Source of the DNA: Ignavibacteriota bacterium
GTDB lineage: Bacteria; Bacteroidota; Ignavibacteria; SZUA-365
Length of the DNA: 64,000 nucleotides
Assembly (NCBI GenBank): GCA_016218045.1
Contig: JACRFB010000010.1
Span: 179,544 to 243,543, forward strand
Direction of reading: 5' to 3'
Shown: piece after piece, positions 45,534 to 54,578 of the stretch
How positions within the stretch are numbered: position 1 is the stretch's first letter
Layout of the letters: the number at the start of each line of letters is the position of its first letter
Made by a program: the position numbers and the translations under genes
The notes under the pieces: model-generated
The model's database searches: none
Told to the model about the DNA's origin: nothing
What the model saw: only the letters and a program-made list of their open reading frames with translations

Positions 45534-47507
45534 ATGGAGCCCACGACACGCAGTCTGCCCAAAAACGCGTACACACCGTTGCAGCCGGGCGAGAAGTACA
45601 TTCCCCTGGTGCCCGCGGGTCAGACCCCGCGCGAGATCAGTCTCTACTCCGTCGGCTGGGGCATGTTCTTCTCGGTCCTGTTCTCCGCCGCGGCGGCATA
45701 TCTGGGACTGAAGATCGGCCAGGTGTTTGAAGCCGCGATTCCCATCGCGATCATCGCCGTCGGTTTTTCCACCGCCACTAAACGCAAGAACGCGTTGTCG
45801 GAGAACGTGATCATCCAGTCCATCGGCGCGTCGTCGGGCGTGGTGGTGGCGGGCGCCATTTTCACCATACCCGCGCTCTACATCCTCAATCTTCCTGCGA
45901 GTTTCCTGCAGGTGTTTCTCGCGTCGATGTTCGGCGGTTTCCTGGGCATCCTGTACCTGATCCCCTTCCGCCGCTATTTCGTGAAGGAGATGCACGGCGA
46001 ACTGCCCTTCCCCGAAGCCACCGCAACAACGGAAGTGCTGGTCGCGGGCGAGAGCGGCGGCAATCAGGCGAAGATCCTGCTCACCGCGTCCCTCGTGGGC
46101 GGCGCGTACGACTTCCTCGTCGCGACGTTCGGCGCGTGGAAGGAGACCTTCTCGACGAAGGTGCTCCCGGGATTTTCATCCCTGGCGGAAAACTTCCGTC
46201 TCGAATTCCGGCTCAACACGCTCGCGTCGGTGATGGGCCTCGGCTACATCATCGGATTGAAATACGCGGCCATCATCTGCGCGGGTTCCTTCCTCTCGTG
46301 GTTCGTGCTTATCCCGCTGATCGGCTATCTCGGCAATGAACTGCCCTATCAGCTCGGGACGCTGTCGATACAGACGACAGGACTCGACGCAGCGCAGGTG
46401 TTCCGCGCCTACGTGCGCCACATCGGCATCGGCGGCATCGCGATGGCGGGCCTGATCGGGATCTTCAAATCACGCAAGATTATTGCCGGCGCGATGAGTC
46501 TTGCGGCCTCCGAATTGTTTGGGCGCAAGACCGAGGCCTCGGAGACAGCGACAGAGCGCACGGACAAGGACATCCCGATGAGTTTTGTTGTGGGGTTGAT
46601 CGTCGCGGTGCTTGCGGGCGTGTTCATCTTTTTCTGGAAGGGTGTTGTCGGCGATCTCACGCAGGCGATCACCGGACTTCTGATTGTCGCCGTCATCGCC
46701 TTCCTGTTCACGACCGTGGCCGCGCGCGCCATCGCGATTGTGGGCACGAATCCCGTCTCGGGCATGACGCTGATGACTCTCATCATCTCGTCGTTCATTC
46801 TCGTGCAGGTGGGTCTGACAGGTCCGACCGGAATGATCTCGGCTCTCATCATCGGCGGCGTGGTCTGCACCGCCCTGTCGATGGCCGGCGGTTTCATCAC
46901 GGATCTCAAGATCGGCTACTGGCTCGGCAACACGCCGAAATACCAGCAGCAGTGGAAATTCCTCGGCACCATCCTGGCCGCGGCCTCCGTCGGCGGCGTG
47001 ATCCTTCTTCTCAACGAGACGTACGGCTTCACGGGTGAAAACGCGCTCGTCGCGCCGCAGGCCAACGCCATGGCCGCCGTGATTCAGCCGCTGATGTCGA
47101 ATCAGCCCGCGCCGTGGGCGTTGTATCTCGCCGGCGCCATTCTCGCCATCATCCTCGAGTTGATCCACGTGCCGCCCCTGGCCTTCGCGCTCGGCATGTA
47201 CATCCCGCTCGAACTGAACACACCGATACTCGCGGGCGGCATGGTCGCGCACTTCGTCTCCAAACGGTCGAAGGACGAGAAGATCAACACCGCGCGCCGC
47301 GAGCGCGGCACACTCATCGCCTCGGGCTTCATCGCAGGCGGATCGATCATGGGCGTGGTGAGCGCCGGCATGAAATTCTTCGGCGCGAACTACGAGGAGT
47401 GGGGCTGGACCTGGGTCGAAACTCCCCCCGCGGAAATGCTTGCCATCGTTGCGTTCGCGCTTCTTGCGGTGTATCTGGCGTGGGATTCCATGCGGGTGAA
47501 GGAATAG
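45534..47507 (+). CDS. OPT family oligopeptide transporter
   Basis: 657-residue multi-pass membrane transporter. A soluble N terminus (AYTPLQPGEKYIPLVPA) is typical of the family, followed by about 14-16 hydrophobic helices. The conserved GLKIGQVFEAAIPIAIIAVG and NVIIQSIGASSG blocks and a late PPLAFALGMYIPLELNTPILAGG motif mark the OPT superfamily. It imports peptides, possibly with metals. The start at 45534 is preceded by GAGG; an upstream in-frame extension from 45357 runs through the divergent promoter region and is not supported. Confidence 0.94.
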   Translation: MEPTTRSLPKNAYTPLQPGEKYIPLVPAGQTPREISLYSVGWGMFFSVLFSAAAAYLGLKIGQVFEAAIPIAIIAVGFSTATKRKNALSENVIIQSIGASSGVVVAGAIFTIPALYILNLPASFLQVFLASMFGGFLGILYLIPFRRYFVKEMHGELPFPEATATTEVLVAGESGGNQAKILLTASLVGGAYDFLVATFGAWKETFSTKVLPGFSSLAENFRLEFRLNTLASVMGLGYIIGLKYAAIICAGSFLSWFVLIPLIGYLGNELPYQLGTLSIQTTGLDAAQVFRAYVRHIGIGGIAMAGLIGIFKSRKIIAGAMSLAASELFGRKTEASETATERTDKDIPMSFVVGLIVAVLAGVFIFFWKGVVGDLTQAITGLLIVAVIAFLFTTVAARAIAIVGTNPVSGMTLMTLIISSFILVQVGLTGPTGMISALIIGGVVCTALSMAGGFITDLKIGYWLGNTPKYQQQWKFLGTILAAASVGGVILLLNETYGFTGENALVAPQANAMAAVIQPLMSNQPAPWALYLAGAILAIILELIHVPPLAFALGMYIPLELNTPILAGGMVAHFVSKRSKDEKINTARRERGTLIASGFIAGGSIMGVVSAGMKFFGANYEEWGWTWVETPPAEMLAIVAFALLAVYLAWDSMRVKE

Positions 47508-47513
47508 TAGAAC

Positions 47514-47606
47514 AGTAGATGGTAGTTGGTAGATCAGTAGATGGTAGGATCTCGCTCGGAGCTACCAACTACCATCTACCAACTACCATCTACCATCTAC
47601 CATCTA
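47514..47606. repeat. Inverted heptanucleotide arrays (GGTAGAT / CTACCAT)
   Basis: After the OPT stop, left-hand units AGTAGAT, GGTAGTT, GGTAGAT and two more (one with an 8-base step) are followed by right-hand units CTACCAA, CTACCAT, CTACCAA and three CTACCAT at 47562-47603. The right arm is the complement of the left, so the region can fold into a hairpin with a short unpaired top (about 47550-47561). It lies between two convergent genes, where it could act as a terminator-like structure. Confidence 0.93.
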
Positions 47607-47622
47607 GAATTTCCGTTCGAAA

Positions 47623-48360
47623 TTACTTCCCGGAAATACGCACAGAGTAATTCGTGGTAACAACCATGGTCACGACGCGCTGTTCGCCGGAGGCGGGATC
47701 GGCGGGCATAAACATTTTCGAGGTCTCGATGTGTGAGCGCTGCGTGAAGAACTTCTCGGCAGTGCTGTAGACGGCGGTACCGCCCTGCGTGACGATGGTG
47801 GCGGGCGAACCGTCGGGCGCGGATTCGGCCTGCGCCTGTGTCATTTCGTAGGTGATGGTGACCGCGCCATCGGCCGCGGCGCGCTGTGACACGATGATCG
47901 GCTGAGCCGACGCGGCGGGGCCGAGCTGCAGGCGCGGAAGGAAGAGGAACTGGCGCAACTGCGACGAGAGCACTGTACGATTGAGCGATTCGGGCACTTC
48001 CCCGTCGCTCGATTCCGACGTGATATCGACAAGCGCGCCATCGTCGCGGACGCGGAAGCTGAACAGCCATTCACGCGTCGGTGCGCCCGCGGTTTTTCTC
48101 TTCTCCACACTTTCGGGACGCTCGATTCGCATCGTGGCGGCAAGACCGGCGGGATTTGCGGGACCCGTCTCGATCACAATTGTCTGTTCACTGCCCTGCG
48201 GAATGATGTCCTTGAAGCCGTCGTTGCCGCTGTGCGACTTCTTGATCGTGAACGTGTAGCTCCGATCCGGTTGGAGGGTGGGTGCAAAGTCGGTCTGTTG
48301 CGCGCGCAGCATGGGCACTGCGAGCAGAAGGACGGCACTGAGATATAGGGTACGGGTCAT
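47623..48360 (-). CDS. Secreted protein of unknown function
   Basis: 245 residues starting at ATG 48360 (longer in-frame sequence lacks signal character). The signal peptide MTRTLYLSAVLLLAVPMLRAQ is clear. The mature domain is beta-rich (YTFTIKKSHSGNDGF, TIVIETGPANPAGLAATMRIERP, PIIVSQRAAADGAVTITYEMT). Domain family not recognised. It lies downstream of paaD on the same strand but with a 71-base gap and no obvious pathway link. Confidence 0.7.
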   Translation of the reverse strand: MTRTLYLSAVLLLAVPMLRAQQTDFAPTLQPDRSYTFTIKKSHSGNDGFKDIIPQGSEQTIVIETGPANPAGLAATMRIERPESVEKRKTAGAPTREWLFSFRVRDDGALVDITSESSDGEVPESLNRTVLSSQLRQFLFLPRLQLGPAASAQPIIVSQRAAADGAVTITYEMTQAQAESAPDGSPATIVTQGGTAVYSTAEKFFTQRSHIETSKMFMPADPASGEQRVVTMVVTTNYSVRISGK

Positions 48361-48431
48361 GGCGGAGGTCCGATGTTCGACGATTCGGGATACGTTACAC
48401 ATTCCGCGCATGCGGAAAAAGGCAGTTGCTG

Positions 48432-48908
48432 CTACAGGGGTTTGAACTTCTCGAAGGGTTGACTGCACGCGTTGCAGTACATGATGGCGCGGCAGAGTGT
48501 CGGACCGAAGGCATTGTCCATCACCGTGTCGGTGCTGCCGCAGAAGGGACAGGGGACGGCCGAGAACCATTCCCACTCGACATCGCCCGCGTGCGACGAA
48601 GGCGGGGCAAGTCCGACGGCGCGCATTTTCTCACGCGCGCTGTCCGAGAGACGGTCCGTGCTCCAGGCTTTTTTCGAGACGACCACATCGGGTTCGAAGC
48701 CCACCGCCCGCACCGCTGCGGCGATGTCGGCGCGTATTTCGTGCAGGGCCGGACAGCCGGAGAATGTGGGAATCATCGTGATGGACGCGATGCCGTCCTC
48801 GATGTTCACCTCATCGATGATCCCCATTTCCACCACCGACACCGTGGGAATTTCGGGATCCTTCACTTCTTCCAATGCCGCCCAAATCCGCGTTGAAATA
48901 TCGCTCAT
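48432..48908 (-). CDS. paaD: Phenylacetyl-CoA epoxidase subunit PaaD
   Basis: 158 residues. An N-terminal MIP18/DUF59-type domain (RIWAALEEVKDPEIPTVSVVEMGII, then PTFSGCPALHEI) is followed by a C-terminal four-cysteine knuckle CPFCGS...CNAC, as in PaaD/PaaJ. PaaD is needed to assemble or maintain the iron centre of the PaaABC epoxidase, which converts phenylacetyl-CoA to its ring-1,2-epoxide. Start at ATG 48908, with GAGG upstream. Last gene of the visible paaABCD cluster; paaE, the reductase, is not found in this window. Confidence 0.95.
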   Translation of the reverse strand: MSDISTRIWAALEEVKDPEIPTVSVVEMGIIDEVNIEDGIASITMIPTFSGCPALHEIRADIAAAVRAVGFEPDVVVSKKAWSTDRLSDSAREKMRAVGLAPPSSHAGDVEWEWFSAVPCPFCGSTDTVMDNAFGPTLCRAIMYCNACSQPFEKFKPL

Positions 48909-49013
48909 CCTATCCTCGTGTTCCGTCGTGGATATCCTGATCCCGGCACACTGACACGGCAACAAGTACAGTCATCGTGCAAACAGACGTGTGCAGCGTC
49001 CGTCCCGCACGGA

Positions 49014-49799
49014 TCACCAGGTGGCGCCGGGATCCGCGCGATGCAGCACGGCCATCGCCTCGAGAATCGTGTCGAGGTGTTCGGTATGCACGCCCGTGCG
49101 TCCGCCGAGCACCGGATCGACCGTTGCCAGCCACAGGCCGCCTGTCTGCACCGCGGGCGGCAGGAGACCAAAATCTTGCAGCAGTGGGCAGAGGCGCGCG
49201 AGCCAGCGGTTGCGCAGCTCCGTTTCGCCCGGTGCGATTCCGGCTTCGCGCAGCAGCGTCTCTCCATGGTATGGTTCGAAGAGGCCGAGGGCGTACGGGA
49301 ACAGCGCGTCGAGGGCCTTCTGCATGCGAAGGCGCGCATTGTCCGCTCCGCCCGCGAGACGGCGCACCATGGTCGTGCCGTGCATCCAGTGGTAGCGCTC
49401 CTCCTGCAGCATACGCGCCGCGAGATCGCGCAGCGGTTCGTAGGCGGATTCCTTGAGGGCTGCGAGACGTTCGGCCTCGGCGCCGTCGTAGAGGAACTGC
49501 CGCATCATGCTATATGCATAATCGCCCCGCGGCAATTCCGTGAGAATGCTGTTGCGGAAATCGGCCGACACACGCGAGTAGAGCATGGTATCGGCATCCG
49601 GCTCGCCCAATTCTTCACGCAGGGTGTAGAAGCCGAGGGCATGCCCGAGTTCGTCCTGCGCCATCGACGAAAAGGCGATGTCTTCCTCGATGATGGGACC
49701 CATGCCCGTCCATTCCGACATGCGGTGGCCGAGCATGTATTCGTCGTCGGCGAGGAAAAGCAGCATGCCGGCGAGAGCGGTTTTCTGATCGGCGTTCAT
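49014..49799 (-). CDS. paaC: Phenylacetyl-CoA epoxidase subunit PaaC
   Basis: 261 residues. Structural partner of PaaA in the epoxidase core; normally its diiron site is degenerate. Here ferritin-like helix motifs are retained: EEDIAFSSMAQDELGHALGF (E ... DELGH) and EERYHWMH, where the familiar enterobacterial PaaC, from memory, has lost part of the first motif. The C terminus GVHTEHLDTILEAMAVLHRADPGATW matches PaaC. The true start is ATG 49799, overlapping the paaB stop by four bases; the frame also stays open far upstream, but that extension would run across paaB and part of paaA and is not real. Confidence 0.95.
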   Translation of the reverse strand: MNADQKTALAGMLLFLADDEYMLGHRMSEWTGMGPIIEEDIAFSSMAQDELGHALGFYTLREELGEPDADTMLYSRVSADFRNSILTELPRGDYAYSMMRQFLYDGAEAERLAALKESAYEPLRDLAARMLQEERYHWMHGTTMVRRLAGGADNARLRMQKALDALFPYALGLFEPYHGETLLREAGIAPGETELRNRWLARLCPLLQDFGLLPPAVQTGGLWLATVDPVLGGRTGVHTEHLDTILEAMAVLHRADPGATW

Positions 49800-50164
49800 T
49801 CGTCCTCCTTGCCCGCGGTCGGCTTGGCCAGTTTGAAGCCCGAGGTGTTCCGGTAATCCCTGTCGAACGTGTACGCGAACATGTCCTCGTCCTCGTACGA
49901 CGTCGAATGGATGTTGCGTGTATCGACGATCCAGAGATTGACGCAGGGTTCGCGGCGGATGAAGTTCTCCTTCGCGAGAAGAAGCGCCATTTCGGGATCC
50001 GGTGCGTGCACCGCGCCGACGCGCACATGCGCCGCGCCGCGTTTCGGCTGCACAAACACCTCCCATTCGGGCCACTGCGTGTCGTGTTCGGGCAAAGGTT
50101 CGGAGAGGCGGTCGAGGCCCTCTTCGATGGGCTGATGGTAGGGTGTGAATTTCCAGCGGGGCAT
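49796..50164 (-). CDS. paaB: Phenylacetyl-CoA epoxidase subunit PaaB
   Basis: 122 residues. Family signature WEVFVQPKRGAAHVRVGAVHAPDPEMALLLAKENFIRREPCVNLWIVD is clear. PaaB bridges two PaaAC units in the epoxidase. It is somewhat longer than enterobacterial PaaB, with extra residues at both ends. The stop overlaps the paaC start (ATGA). The gene begins right after a heptad repeat array and has no visible Shine-Dalgarno sequence. Confidence 0.95.
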   Translation of the reverse strand: MPRWKFTPYHQPIEEGLDRLSEPLPEHDTQWPEWEVFVQPKRGAAHVRVGAVHAPDPEMALLLAKENFIRREPCVNLWIVDTRNIHSTSYEDEDMFAYTFDRDYRNTSGFKLAKPTAGKEDE

Positions 50165-50171
50165 GGCGTCG

Positions 50172-50213
50172 TGCAGTAGGGAGTTGGGAGTGGGGAGTAG
50201 GGAGTCGGGAGTA
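50172..50213. repeat. Heptanucleotide array inside the paa operon (GGGAGTN)
   Basis: Six 7-base units run without phase shift: TGCAGTA, GGGAGTT, GGGAGTG, GGGAGTA, GGGAGTC, GGGAGTA. It starts 8 bases upstream of the paaB start codon (minus strand) and fills part of the 99-base gap to paaA. G-runs every 7 bases on the plus strand (C-runs in the transcript) could form a quadruplex in DNA. Confidence 0.93.
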
Positions 50214-50263
50214 GCTCCTGGGTTCCTTTCTCGAAAGTGTTAAACGATGTGAGAAGCGACCGG

Positions 50264-51190
50264 TCAGTTGCGGGTGGAGCGGGCGAAGGACTCGAGCGCT
50301 TCGCGCACCCAGCGGCCTTCGTCGTGCGCGAGGCGGCGCACTCCGAGCCGTTCCTTGTTCATCGGACCGTCGCCGCGGATCACGCGGTGGAATTCCTCCC
50401 AATCCGGTTCCGTGAACACCCATTCCTTCTTCTCCTCCACATAACGGAGTTCCGGATCCGGAATGACCAAATCGAAGGCGCGGATTTTGGGGACAAATTT
50501 CGAGAGGAATTCCTGGCGCAGTTCGTCGTTGGACTTGATCTTGATTTTCCAGCGCATCAGATCGCTGCTGTGCACCGAGTCCTTGTCGCGCGGACCGAAG
50601 AAGGTCATGATCGGCCACCACCAGCGGTTGAGCGCATCCTGCACCATATCGCGCTGATACTTCGATCCGGCCATAAGCACGCAGATGGCGTCGTAGCCCT
50701 GTTTGAGGTGGAAGCCCTCCTCCCAGCAGATGCGTTCCATGGCGCGCGCATACGGTCCGTACGAACCGAGCAGCAGCTTCGTCTGATTCACGATGGCGCC
50801 GCCGTCGATGAGCCAGCCGATGATGGCGACGTCGGCCCAGGTCTCGGCCGGATAATTAAAGACGTTGGAATAGATCGCCTTGCCCGTGAGCAGTTGATCG
50901 ATCATTTCCTCGCGGGAGGGTCCGAGTGTTTCGGCCGCGCGATACAGCATCTGTCCGTGTCCGATCTCGTCCTGCACCTTGGCGATGAGGATCATTTTGC
51001 GCCGCAATGAGGGTGCGTAGGGGATCCACGTTCCTTCGGGCAGCGCGCCGATCACTTCGCTGTGGGCGTGCTGCGAGATCATGCGGATGAGTCCGTTGCG
51101 GTAGCGGTCGGGCATCCAGTCGCCCGGTTCAATTTTTTCGCCGCGATTGATGCGCGCCTCGAACAACTCGAGGTTTTCGGTCTCGGTCAT
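50264..51190 (-). CDS. paaA: Phenylacetyl-CoA epoxidase catalytic subunit PaaA
   Basis: 308 residues, the normal length. Catalytic subunit of the ring-1,2-epoxidase. The diiron ligands sit in [14 protein letters not shown] and [12 protein letters not shown], with other family blocks [19 protein letters not shown] and [12 protein letters not shown]. Start at ATG 51190, with AGG eight bases ahead. First gene of paaABCD on the minus strand; the next gene (plus strand) begins 160 bases away, so a divergent promoter region lies between. Confidence 0.96.
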   Translation of the reverse strand: MTETENLELFEARINRGEKIEPGDWMPDRYRNGLIRMISQHAHSEVIGALPEGTWIPYAPSLRRKMILIAKVQDEIGHGQMLYRAAETLGPSREEMIDQLLTGKAIYSNVFNYPAETWADVAIIGWLIDGGAIVNQTKLLLGSYGPYARAMERICWEEGFHLKQGYDAICVLMAGSKYQRDMVQDALNRWWWPIMTFFGPRDKDSVHSSDLMRWKIKIKSNDELRQEFLSKFVPKIRAFDLVIPDPELRYVEEKKEWVFTEPDWEEFHRVIRGDGPMNKERLGVRRLAHDEGRWVREALESFARSTRN

Positions 51191-51350
51191 ATATACACCT
51201 GCAGGAAATGTCCTATAAATGCGTAAGTCGTGGAAGTTGAGGAAATGCCGAGAAAGTTGCAAGGGGCGCGGACGCCGGATTCGCTCGTTTCACGCTCGAA
51301 AAATCACTACAATTACCGCTTCATCGAGTTTTTTACGAAGGAAGGATGGA

Positions 51351-54300
51351 ATGGTGAACGGTGGTCTGAACAGATACGCGTCGATGTACGCGGGCGCGAT
51401 GGCGGGGATGGTACTTTCGACAGGCCATGTTGTGGCCACACGCCTGTACCCGTCCGCCGTATTCGGAACCTATCCCCTGCTGCTCGCCGCGCTTGCGGGG
51501 CTGATGCTGGCCGGTGTTGCATTATCCATTCCGCGGACCCTCCCTCCCCTGCTCAACCGCCTTCTCGGTCCCGCATCCGTTATACTCCCTCCAATCTTGA
51601 TAGTACTCCTCGGCGAAGCGAGCGCCGAATACGCGTTCATTTCGGGAGAATACTCGGTATTGAACTTTGTGTATCTGCTGCTGATGCAGTTCGTGCTTGT
51701 CACGCTGCCGCTGCTGCTGCTCGGACGCGCGGCGCGGATGGCTCAGGGACGCGTCGACACGGCCGTGTTTCTTGGCGCTGCGGGCCTGATGCTCGGAGTG
51801 CACGCATGGATGATGACGGGTATGGATGTGCGCCTCGTGTTTGGTATCGGTGCCGTGCTGTCCTTCGCCGGTCTTCTGTTTACTCCAACGGCCGAATCCC
51901 CCACCATGGACCCGGCCCCGGCATCGACACAGAGTGAGCCCCCCCAAGCGGCGGAGAGCAAGGCGCAGAGCGCACACCGCAAGGATCGGCGCGGGGGAAA
52001 AGGCGCACGTCCCGCATCCAAGCCCGCGCCCCGCGCGGCGGCCGCACTTGCGCTGCGCGCGGAAGCCATGGCGCTGATCCTGCTTCCCCTCGCCGCGTCC
52101 TTCTTTCTCGGCGGGCAGCGCCTGTTGGAATGGGGCATGCCGCTGAAACAGACCGTCACACTGCTCGTCCCCTCGCTGCTCATCATGATTGCGCTCGGCA
52201 TACCCGCGGGCCGCGTATTACAGAGGCGAGGCGGACTGCTCCCCGGACTCGCGGTGCTTGCGGCTCTCGCCCTCTCGCTCACCGCGGGCGTCTGGCGCAT
52301 CGAAGGATCCATTTTCGCTGAAGTCTACACCGCGTATTTCGGTGGAACCTCGAGCGGCGTGCTGCTGTTCGAGACCGCCCTTTGGAGCATCCTTCTTCCC
52401 GCATTTCTCGCCGCGGCAGCGCGCGCATTTTTTTCCGTCGGCAACCGCGGCGCACGCACGACCGACCTGCTTTTCCTTGCGGGAGCATCGGCCGGGCTTG
52501 TTGCCGTCGTCCTGTTTCCGGAATTCGTGACCGCGACATGGACCAGCGCGGCCGCGGCATTGTTCATTGGCGCTTCGCTCGCATCGTACCTGCGAGCCGG
52601 CGCGTGGCGTATTCCGGCGGCCGCGGGCGCGGGTATTCTCCTGATGGCCGCGCTGCCCATACTGCTCACGCACACCGACGGCATACGCACACTGACACCG
52701 CCTGAGCGCCTGCAGATCCGCGCCGAGAAGTTCTATCCCTCGGGCCGCATCAGCTTCCTGCAATCGCGCGATTACGACGATCCCTTCCACGCCGCGCTGT
52801 TCAACATCACCACACCGATGACCGCCGACAGCCGCTCGGTGCACAACGCCCTGTACCGCTTCGGCCACATCCCCATGCTGGCGCACACACATCCATCGTC
52901 GGTGCTGCTGCTCGGGTACGGATCGGGCAAAGTGCTCGAGGCCGTGAAGAAGCACAAGCCGGCGCGCATCGTGTGTGTCGAACCGCTCGACGCCTACATC
53001 TGGTACGCCGACAGCACGGCCAATCGTGAAATCCGCAGGAGCGTGGCGCGCGCCCTGCCCCGCCATACCGAGCGGCCCGCGGCATACGTGGCGCGCGGGG
53101 GCGAATTGTTCGATGTCATCATCTCGGCGGAGCCCTTCGCGACACCGTTCCCGACACTCGACATTTTCAGCACCGCGCACTACGGGCGCATCAGCGCACG
53201 ACTCCGCGACGACGGCGTCTTTGCGCAATGGGTACCCATAGCAAGCGTCAGCAGCGCGGGCTTGCGGTCGATCGCCGCCGCGATGCGCGCCGTCTTTCCA
53301 CACTGCGAGATGTGGCTTGCAAACGCCGATCCGGAAAATGCGATGGCCTGTTTCCTGGGAAGGAAGCGCGCCCCGTCCTCCGCTCTTCCTCCGCCGTCGC
53401 GTTTTGCTGCGTTGAACAGCGACGAGACCACGGCGTATCATCTGCGCAGCATCGCGTTGTCGACGCCGGAGGAACTGGCGTCGAACCTCGGCATGACCGC
53501 CGATGGACTCGCGCGTTTTGCCGGCGACGCCGCGCCGCTCACGGCCTATGCGCCGGGCATATCGTCCGAAGCCGAGCAAGGCAGCAGCGACCGGTGGAGG
53601 AACACCTTCGATCTCTTTGCGGAGCGGAGCGCTCCCACCACCCTGCTCGCCGCGCTGCCCGACGACTCCGCCCGCGCGCGCGCGGAGGCGCTGTTCGCCG
53701 ACAGGCCGGCGGTGCTGCGCGCGGCCTCGTCCATCGCCATCGGCGACGACACTACGGCCACACGCACGCTGTACGACCTCGTCCGCGCACATCCGTACAA
53801 CAACGAGGCGTGGCTGCTGCTGGGCGACGTGCTGACACGGCGCGCGGGCATGTTCATTACTCAAGGCAATCCGGACCAGGCGATCCCGATGCTCTCGCGT
53901 GTCATCGCCAGCGTGCCGCTCAACACCGCCGTGCTGCGGTATCTGATGATCGCGGCGATGCAGAAGAACGACAAACCCACGGCGGCGGACTGCATCGAAG
54001 GCATCAAAAAGCTCAACGGCCGGCACGCCGGCTACCGCGACAATCAGGCCACGATGCGCGCGCGGCAGGGCGAGGTGAATGACGCGTTGTTACTCTATGA
54101 AAACGCCATCACGACCGATCCGAGCAACGAGGAATTCTACTGCAACATGGCCTCGCTTCAATACCAGGGCGGCCGCGTGTGGGAAGCGATCCGCATCCTC
54201 GACAACGCCATCGCGAAGGCGTATTATCCCGCGAAGGCGTGGTATCTGAAGGGTGCGATGTACACCGAGCGCGGCAAGTTCGATCTCGCGCGCGAGGCCT

Positions 54301-54383
54301 ACGAGGGATATCTTCGTGCCGCGCTGCCCACCGATCCCCGCCGCGCCGAGGTGGAACAGTCGCTTGCGGCGATGCCGAAGTAG
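51351..54383 (+). CDS. Membrane protein with spermidine-synthase-like and TPR domains
   Basis: 1010 residues. The first ~450 residues hold about a dozen membrane helices in two blocks separated by a charged, Ala/Pro-rich linker. A Rossmann methyltransferase/spermidine-synthase-like domain follows from about 505 to 690: VLLLGYGSGKVLEAV, the acidic position in VCVEPLDAY, and FDVIISAEPFATPFPT, where genuine polyamine synthases have the catalytic Asp (DSSDP). The C-terminal third (about 790-1010) is tetratricopeptide repeats (NEAWLLLGDVLTRRAGMFITQGNPDQAIPML; NEEFYCNMASLQYQGGRVWEAIRILDNAI). This is the fused membrane/spermidine-synthase-like family; polyamine synthesis is doubtful without the catalytic Asp. 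The GGAAGGATGGA before ATG 51351 sets the start. Confidence 0.8.
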   Translation: MVNGGLNRYASMYAGAMAGMVLSTGHVVATRLYPSAVFGTYPLLLAALAGLMLAGVALSIPRTLPPLLNRLLGPASVILPPILIVLLGEASAEYAFISGEYSVLNFVYLLLMQFVLVTLPLLLLGRAARMAQGRVDTAVFLGAAGLMLGVHAWMMTGMDVRLVFGIGAVLSFAGLLFTPTAESPTMDPAPASTQSEPPQAAESKAQSAHRKDRRGGKGARPASKPAPRAAAALALRAEAMALILLPLAASFFLGGQRLLEWGMPLKQTVTLLVPSLLIMIALGIPAGRVLQRRGGLLPGLAVLAALALSLTAGVWRIEGSIFAEVYTAYFGGTSSGVLLFETALWSILLPAFLAAAARAFFSVGNRGARTTDLLFLAGASAGLVAVVLFPEFVTATWTSAAAALFIGASLASYLRAGAWRIPAAAGAGILLMAALPILLTHTDGIRTLTPPERLQIRAEKFYPSGRISFLQSRDYDDPFHAALFNITTPMTADSRSVHNALYRFGHIPMLAHTHPSSVLLLGYGSGKVLEAVKKHKPARIVCVEPLDAYIWYADSTANREIRRSVARALPRHTERPAAYVARGGELFDVIISAEPFATPFPTLDIFSTAHYGRISARLRDDGVFAQWVPIASVSSAGLRSIAAAMRAVFPHCEMWLANADPENAMACFLGRKRAPSSALPPPSRFAALNSDETTAYHLRSIALSTPEELASNLGMTADGLARFAGDAAPLTAYAPGISSEAEQGSSDRWRNTFDLFAERSAPTTLLAALPDDSARARAEALFADRPAVLRAASSIAIGDDTTATRTLYDLVRAHPYNNEAWLLLGDVLTRRAGMFITQGNPDQAIPMLSRVIASVPLNTAVLRYLMIAAMQKNDKPTAADCIEGIKKLNGRHAGYRDNQATMRARQGEVNDALLLYENAITTDPSNEEFYCNMASLQYQGGRVWEAIRILDNAIAKAYYPAKAWYLKGAMYTERGKFDLAREAYEGYLRAALPTDPRRAEVEQSLAAMPK

Positions 54384-54385
54384 GA

Positions 54386-54578
54386 GAATCCAGAAGCCAG
54401 AATCCAGAATTCAGAATCCAGAATCCAGAAGATTGAACGACGAAGATTTGTTGTGACCTGTGATTCTGGAAGAACAACATTGATTATTTTGCGGATCACA
54501 GCAAAACGAATTCTACGTATCACACCTTAGTCAAACAATATTCTGAATTCTGGATTCTGAATTCTGAATTCTGGCTTC
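54386..54578. repeat. Facing heptanucleotide arrays GAATCCA / TGAATTC
   Basis: Left array 54386-54427 has six units (GAATCCA, GAAGCCA, GAATCCA, GAATTCA, GAATCCA, GAATCCA). Right array about 54537-54578 has AATATTC, TGAATTC, TGGATTC, TGAATTC, TGAATTC, TGGCTTC. The arms are mutual complements and enclose about 110 bases, so a long stem-loop can form just after the preceding gene and before bshB1. Confidence 0.93.

Noticed and set aside
49014..50621. A 535-codon minus-strand frame that would extend PaaC far upstream
   Set aside because: The extra N-terminal residues overlap paaB and part of paaA in another frame; the true PaaC start with the family N terminus and ATGA overlap is at 49799.
52218..54026. 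A 602-codon minus-strand frame opposite the membrane/TPR protein
   Set aside because: Antisense of a gene with clear membrane, Rossmann and TPR domains; Arg/Gly/Ala-rich with no motif.
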